Positions 8,546 through 11,766 of a stretch of DNA of 11,766 nucleotides are shown here, piece after piece. The position numbers and the translations under genes are program-made. Under the pieces are notes generated by a model. The model was not told the DNA's origin. It was given only the letters and a program-made list of their open reading frames with translations, and did no database searches. The DNA lies in assembly GCF_002999335.1 (NCBI RefSeq), contig NW_020312338.1:1-11766 (forward strand), in the 5' to 3' direction. Position 1 is the stretch's first letter; each line of letters begins with the position of its first letter. This DNA is from Cyclospora cayetanensis. Taxonomy: Eukaryota; Apicomplexa; Conoidasida; Eucoccidiorida; Eimeriidae.

Positions 8546-9091
8546 GATTAGTGGTGTGGTCTAAATCTACTGAGTGTAACTTTGCTCGCTACATGTTTCC
8601 TCTTGTTCCAAGAAGCCGTGCCGTCTTGTTCCGCACCTTTGTAGCGAAACCAAGCGCGTAAATGGTAGCACATGAGTTCCTGCCATATCGCCAGTCTCCA
8701 GAAAGACAGAAGCCATGAAAACGAGCAAGTGAGACAAGCAAGGTGTGCATCCACCAATATGGATAAATAGAAGAAAAGAAAAGCACTGGCACTAGGCACC
8801 AACAGAGAGGGACCGGGGCAGCACCACCACGGCAGAGCTTTTCGCTCTTTACTGATATGAGAAAACCAAAAAAACGCTAAATGTGTTAAGGGACTCGAAA
8901 TGTACACCAGTTTTAGCAGTGCCTGCAAGGCTCGTAGGCAACAACGCTCAAACCTCATCTACCAACCACTTAGGTAGGCGGTACCGACCCTTTCACTTAA
9001 ATCTTCCGTCTAGTGGGTCCTCAGTGCTCTATAGTCCTAAAATCTACAGTGACCACGGCTTCCTATAGATTTCCGCTGCCATGTAGGTCAC
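8546..9091 (-). other. Sequence beyond the integrase relic, possible extreme C-terminal pol remnant
   Basis: This lies directly after the last recognisable integrase segment of the minus-strand retroelement, where a polyprotein tail, chromodomain and 3' LTR would be expected. An open minus-strand stretch of 136 codons (8548-8958) starts hydrophobic and ends with CYHLRAWFRYKG plus a Trp about 10 residues later, around 8600-8672. This loosely resembles the YLVRWxGY...W pattern of chromodomains. The likeness is weak and unproven. No LTR ends or polypurine tract could be defined. Confidence 0.3.
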
Positions 9092-10140
9092 TTACTTGCG
9101 CGTCAGAATTTGCAAACAATTCGAAGAGCTTCGCAACTCTTGAAGGAAGTCGACATTGACAAATCTGCAGCGCCTCCAGCTCTTAGTGGAGTCCATAGAG
9201 TAAAGAGCATCCAATTTTCGGAAAAGCCAAATGATCCTTGCCATCTGATTGCAAGCACCTTCATCGTACCTTTTTTGTGCACCTCCCAAACCCTGGAAGC
9301 CTACCAAAGCCAAGTGTTCAGGCTCGATACACACAGCCAACCTCCGATCGCCATTATCTCAAGGTTTTTTCTCTTGAGCTTCACGCAAACATCCGCGTGC
9401 GCTAGCCACCTTCTTTCCGGATACGCTTCGCTGCGAATGGTGGGTGCTGATTCTAAACCACAAAGTGCAGGCTTGGACGGAGACAGGCTCCACAGTGAAG
9501 GCCAGAGCTGCAGAGGAAGAGCGGATATGAAGATGTACGGTGGCATAATGACCTCACTTAGTATAAGAAAGAGCCCCAAGCTCAGCGATTCGATTTGTGT
9601 AGGCGTAAAGCTGAAAATACTGCAGAAGAATACAGTTGGCGCTTTTTCTATCCCCGTCTTACTCAGCATAGTTCGCAGTGCTCATGGTATAGTAAATGTG
9701 GTGGCGGGTCACAGAGCCATGGCAAAAGGAGCAAACTAACTTTGGGTCCTCATTCGTGCTGATACTCCTTAATATTCCATGTAGCTTTTAGGCACGAGCC
9801 ACGAATATTTGCGTAGCCTTTTGAACCGTGACCGAGCTGGGGCAAGGGATGAAACCTGACCCGTTACATTCAGGCCGTCTGATAACAAAATCCAGTGATT
9901 TTAGCCATCGTTTTCTGAGCTGAAATTCCTTGGATAAGGCATAATTTTAGTGCATTGGGTGCCTGCACCTGCTGCGAATCTGGGTATGACGGTGCATTCT
10001 ACTCTGCCGCGGAACGCACCCAAGGTCACTAGAATGATCGTGAGAGCTGCTCCAAAGTAGCATGAGTCCCAGATGGTCCGAAAGGACATGGTCATGCACT
10101 TTGGCACCGCGGAGTGAAGTACACCTGTACATAAAAGTCG
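9092..10140 (-). pseudogene. Integrase relic with GPY/F-like tail, right copy
   Basis: The HHCC zinc region is recognisable as LRGAKVHDHVLSDHLG (about 10067-10117) with a later SRCRHPM in place of the CxxC pair. The core begins WLKSLDFVIRRPECNG (about 9859-9906; first catalytic Asp at 9890-9892), then FIPC and VTVQKATQIFV. After a stop it resumes with GILRSISTNEDPKLV (about 9735-9779), where the second catalytic Asp of SDRDPKF is Asn. Then come MSTANYAE, stop, DGDRKSANCILLQYF (about 9617-9690), corresponding to STAxHPQTDGQTERxNRxLxxYL with the catalytic Glu as Lys. The C-terminal part from about 9340 includes ALYSMDSTKSWRRCRFVNVD and FLQELRSS, matching AYxLDLPPSWRxHPVFHVSxLxP. One of three catalytic residues remains, so it is inactive. 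Confidence 0.85.
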
Positions 10141-10325
10141 TAGTTTTTTACTGAACCACAGCAGGTTATTCTCAACATATTGGTGTTTCATCCGTCTGTC
10201 AAAGTGAATTTTGGAAAAAGTAGCGGATTCCAGAGTGTTTAGAACATACGACGACCGCATGTTTGGTAGAAAAAAGAGCCATAGCAGACAATGGCAGCTG
10301 TGCTTCGAAGTACAGAACCGCTGTG

Positions 10326-10800
10326 TGGTCGTGAGAGCGCGTCTGCGACCACGTTGGTGGTACCCCCAATACACTTCACTGCAAGTCATATTGCAGGAGG
10401 CGTTCAAGGCAGCGAACAGATCTACGATATTGCTCCCCAGAACCACCGATGACTACTGGCCGGTGTGGATAAAAAGTGACGCCCATATTAATAGCATTGG
10501 CATATTTTGCATGTCCCACCATACTGCATAGAGTTTCTTTGCCAGCTCTGGATGATGCCAGTAGGTATCAGTGAAGCGATGCAAAAAGTACTCAATGAGC
10601 TGGGGTTTTCAGAAACCAGTGACCTATTTGGAGAGCCTAGCATCAACCGCTACGTCACTAGTATTGGTTGCAAGGAAAAAATAAGGCTCATAACCAGCAG
10701 CGCGAGTGCCAAAGGAACTGTAAAGCGGCATAGTCGCGTCCTTGACGCGACAATCGCTTCCTCTATCCTAGCCCCACACTTCGTTTTCTTAGCTAAATCA
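10326..10800 (-). pseudogene. RNase H domain relic, right copy
   Basis: Minus-strand reading gives, across frame changes, YEPYFFLATNTSDVAVDARL (compare FxLxTDASDxAxGAVL), TYWHHPELAKKLYAVWWDMQ (compare YHPTEKELLAVVWAL), FYPHRPVV (compare YTDHRPL), RRSVRCLERLLQYDLQ (compare RxARWLERLxxYDFE) and finally GTTNVVADALSRP, the hallmark end of gypsy RNase H, at 10326-10361. The catalytic TDAS box reads TNTSD, so the usual Asp is replaced by Asn. The motifs appear in the correct order and roughly the correct spacing, which makes chance resemblance very unlikely. Confidence 0.88.
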
Positions 10801-10959
10801 CGCAAAAGAGAGCAACAAACGAAGCGAATTCACGAATAAAATTTTGCTACAAAGATGCAAGCGCACAGAAATCAGCGTCCTTGCGGCTGCGTGAAAGCCA
10901 TGTGTGGTTTGGTTTGATTTTTGCTAGATAGGGGTCGATTGCTGCGGGCGAAACAAGAA

Positions 10960-11450
10960 ATCTCAGACCGTTGGTTTCGTAAAGGGGCTTGGCTGGCTAC
11001 AGCTGAAGTGCACGCCGTACGTGTTGTAAGTGATCGTGAATGTTTCGCATGACACCTAGGACGTCAATCAGGTAGGCAACTATTTATCCCTCCTTGATAG
11101 GCCCACACAAAACCTGATCAGCTCGACGTTGATGCTAAGCTAAGGCGGAAGCCCAAACGGCATACGCATATGCTGGAGATTGCGAGTGCGAGTGTGGAAC
11201 TTCGCTCCGTGCCTGTCGCCAAGCCGAGCAGCGATATGTGAAGTGTCTGTGGAGTCAAATGCTGAGTACTGATACGTGCGGCCTGCCAAGAAGTCTCTAC
11301 TAAGACGCATCATGGACTTCTGCTCCACAGCAATTTGGCTCAGGGGCTTAACACACATGCACACTTTCTGTTCTTTCTTGACACTAACACTGCTTTACGC
11401 CCAACAGCGCTGGTGAATACCTGCACTTTGACCATCTTCACCATACATCC
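10960..11450 (-). pseudogene. Reverse transcriptase relic, right copy
   Basis: A 74-codon open segment (11140-11364) carries MCVKPLSQIAVEQK, FLAGRTYQYSAFDSTD, GDRHGAKFHTRT and MRMPFGLPP. These match the gypsy RT series up to the MPFGL box. After a stop the reading resumes as VAYLIDVLGVMRN (about 11045-11085). This is the YxDD box with its first catalytic Asp replaced by Ile. It is followed by HDHLQHVRRALQL, AKPLYE, a deleted FLGH segment and AIDPYLAKIKP. A basic stretch (SRSRKDADFCALASL, stop, QNFIREFAS) then matches the PxxxKxxRxFLGLxxYYRxFIxxFA region. The element is dead on both sequence grounds, stops and catalytic loss. Confidence 0.88.
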
Positions 11451-11766
11451 ACCTGCCCCTCAATCACCTCTTCTTGCTGCGACAGCTTCTGATGTCGCGG
11501 GAGCAGTGTAAAGCCGACTCAGGGATTGGCTCAATACTGTGCGCTGGACGAACAGCACCTGGCCAGCCTGCCGGCGGCTTATCAGTAGCTAAGACACCAG
11601 CAAGCTCCTCCTTGACGTTCGCCCAATCCTAACGTGCATCGGATATGTGCTCAATTGCATTCCTTGATTTAGAAACCAGTTGCAGAGCCAAAAAGATGGG
11701 CTGCATGCTCAGAACCCTCCTTACTTACTGTGCTGCTCAGCCACCTGCTTGACGAATCTTCCTCAT
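11180..11766 (-). repeat. Right arm of the ~600-bp terminal inverted repeat
   Basis: Reverse complement of 1-600, aligned base for base from the last position of the window: position 11766 pairs with position 1, where the bases differ, and the next 67 bases are identical. Both arms share the same disabling features in the pol frames, including the TGA after VDVW and the TAA in the GGGCGTAAAGCAGTG stretch. The arm belongs to the retroelement pol relic; its outer edge lies outside the window. Confidence 0.93.

Larger units (their letters stand above)
9092..11766 (-). mobile_element. Degenerate Ty3/gypsy-type retrotransposon pol (right copy)
   Basis: Read on the minus strand from the right edge inward, this shows the whole downstream part of a Ty3/gypsy polyprotein in normal order: protease-RT linker (about 11520-11610), RT (about 10960-11450), RNase H (10326 to about 10800) and integrase (9092 to about 10140). 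At least ten stops and several frame changes interrupt it, so standard ORF calling shows only scattered fragments, and the integrase segment is covered by a longer plus-strand ORF (9110-9739) that is its antisense shadow. RNase H placed before integrase distinguishes it from Ty1/copia. The motifs GTTNVVADALSRP, STAN..AE*DG and SWRRCRFVNVDFLQ resemble the forms I recall in the chromovirus/Tf1-like branch. No gag, protease core or LTR was seen inside the window. It runs in the same direction as the OFD1-like gene and opposite to the left copy. Confidence 0.9.

Noticed and set aside
9301..9669. Minus-strand ORF of 122 codons with hydrophobic stretches that look like membrane segments
   Set aside because: It is an off-frame reading of the integrase relic; the frame beside it gives the DGxTERxN-like motif. 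The apparent membrane segments are a frame artefact.
9110..9739. Plus-strand ORF of 209 codons
   Set aside because: It lies antisense to clearly recognisable integrase motifs on the minus strand, and its own translation resembles no known family.
9901..10446. Minus-strand ORF of 181 codons as a possible membrane-protein exon
   Set aside because: It covers the RNase H end and integrase start in the wrong frame; NVVADALSRP is read from the same bases in a neighbouring frame.
1..11766. Classical DNA transposon with 600-bp TIRs carrying the central gene as cargo
   Set aside because: The arms consist of retroelement RT coding sequence, there is no transposase, and no target-site duplication can be seen. 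An inverted pair of relics, or a contig ending in a repeat, explains it better.
1..11766. tRNA genes, CRISPR arrays, bacterial operons or phage genes
   Set aside because: I saw no B-box-like GGTTCGA, no regularly spaced direct repeats, and no closely packed co-directional genes with ribosome binding sites.

Overview
The window looks like eukaryotic nuclear DNA, about half GC. It has no operon structure, no ribosome binding sites and long stretches without genes. One long protein-coding ORF dominates, and both ends are decayed Ty3/gypsy-type LTR-retrotransposon sequence. The protein carries an OFD1/LisH-like (centriolar) N-terminus, which points to a lineage with centrioles or basal bodies. 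The unbiased codon use, the Ser/Cys-rich low-complexity tail and the relic gypsy pol would fit a coccidian apicomplexan (Eimeria or Cyclospora type). That host guess is inference and is not demonstrated by the sequence.

Layout. 1-~1175 (+): fragment of a dead Ty3/gypsy pol, running from the protease-RT linker through reverse transcriptase into the start of RNase H. ~1176-2426: no recognisable gene. 2427-6011 (-): an uninterrupted 1194-codon ORF with an N-terminal LisH-like region, two coiled coils, a Cys/His-rich block and a long Ser/Pro-rich tail, interpreted as an OFD1-like centriole/basal-body protein. 6012-~9090: no recognisable gene, a few small perfect hairpins, and one very weak chromodomain-like stretch. 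~9092-11766 (-): a more complete but frameshifted and stop-riddled Ty3/gypsy pol, with linker, RT, RNase H and integrase in the normal order.

The outermost ~600 bp at the two ends are inverted copies of each other. By my hand count they are about 98% identical over the outer 420 bp, falling to about 90% or less further in, and beyond the RT MPFG motif they are barely alignable. Both arms carry the same disabling stops, so the sequence was already dead when it was copied or homogenised. The repeat starts at the same homologous base at both window ends. The window may therefore be a whole contig that stops in a repeat, and an assembly artefact has to be considered beside a real inverted duplication.

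I see no sign of a working multi-gene system. The items most worth following are the OFD1-like protein with its unassigned Cys/His block, the retroelement relics that simple ORF calling misses, and the inverted arms.
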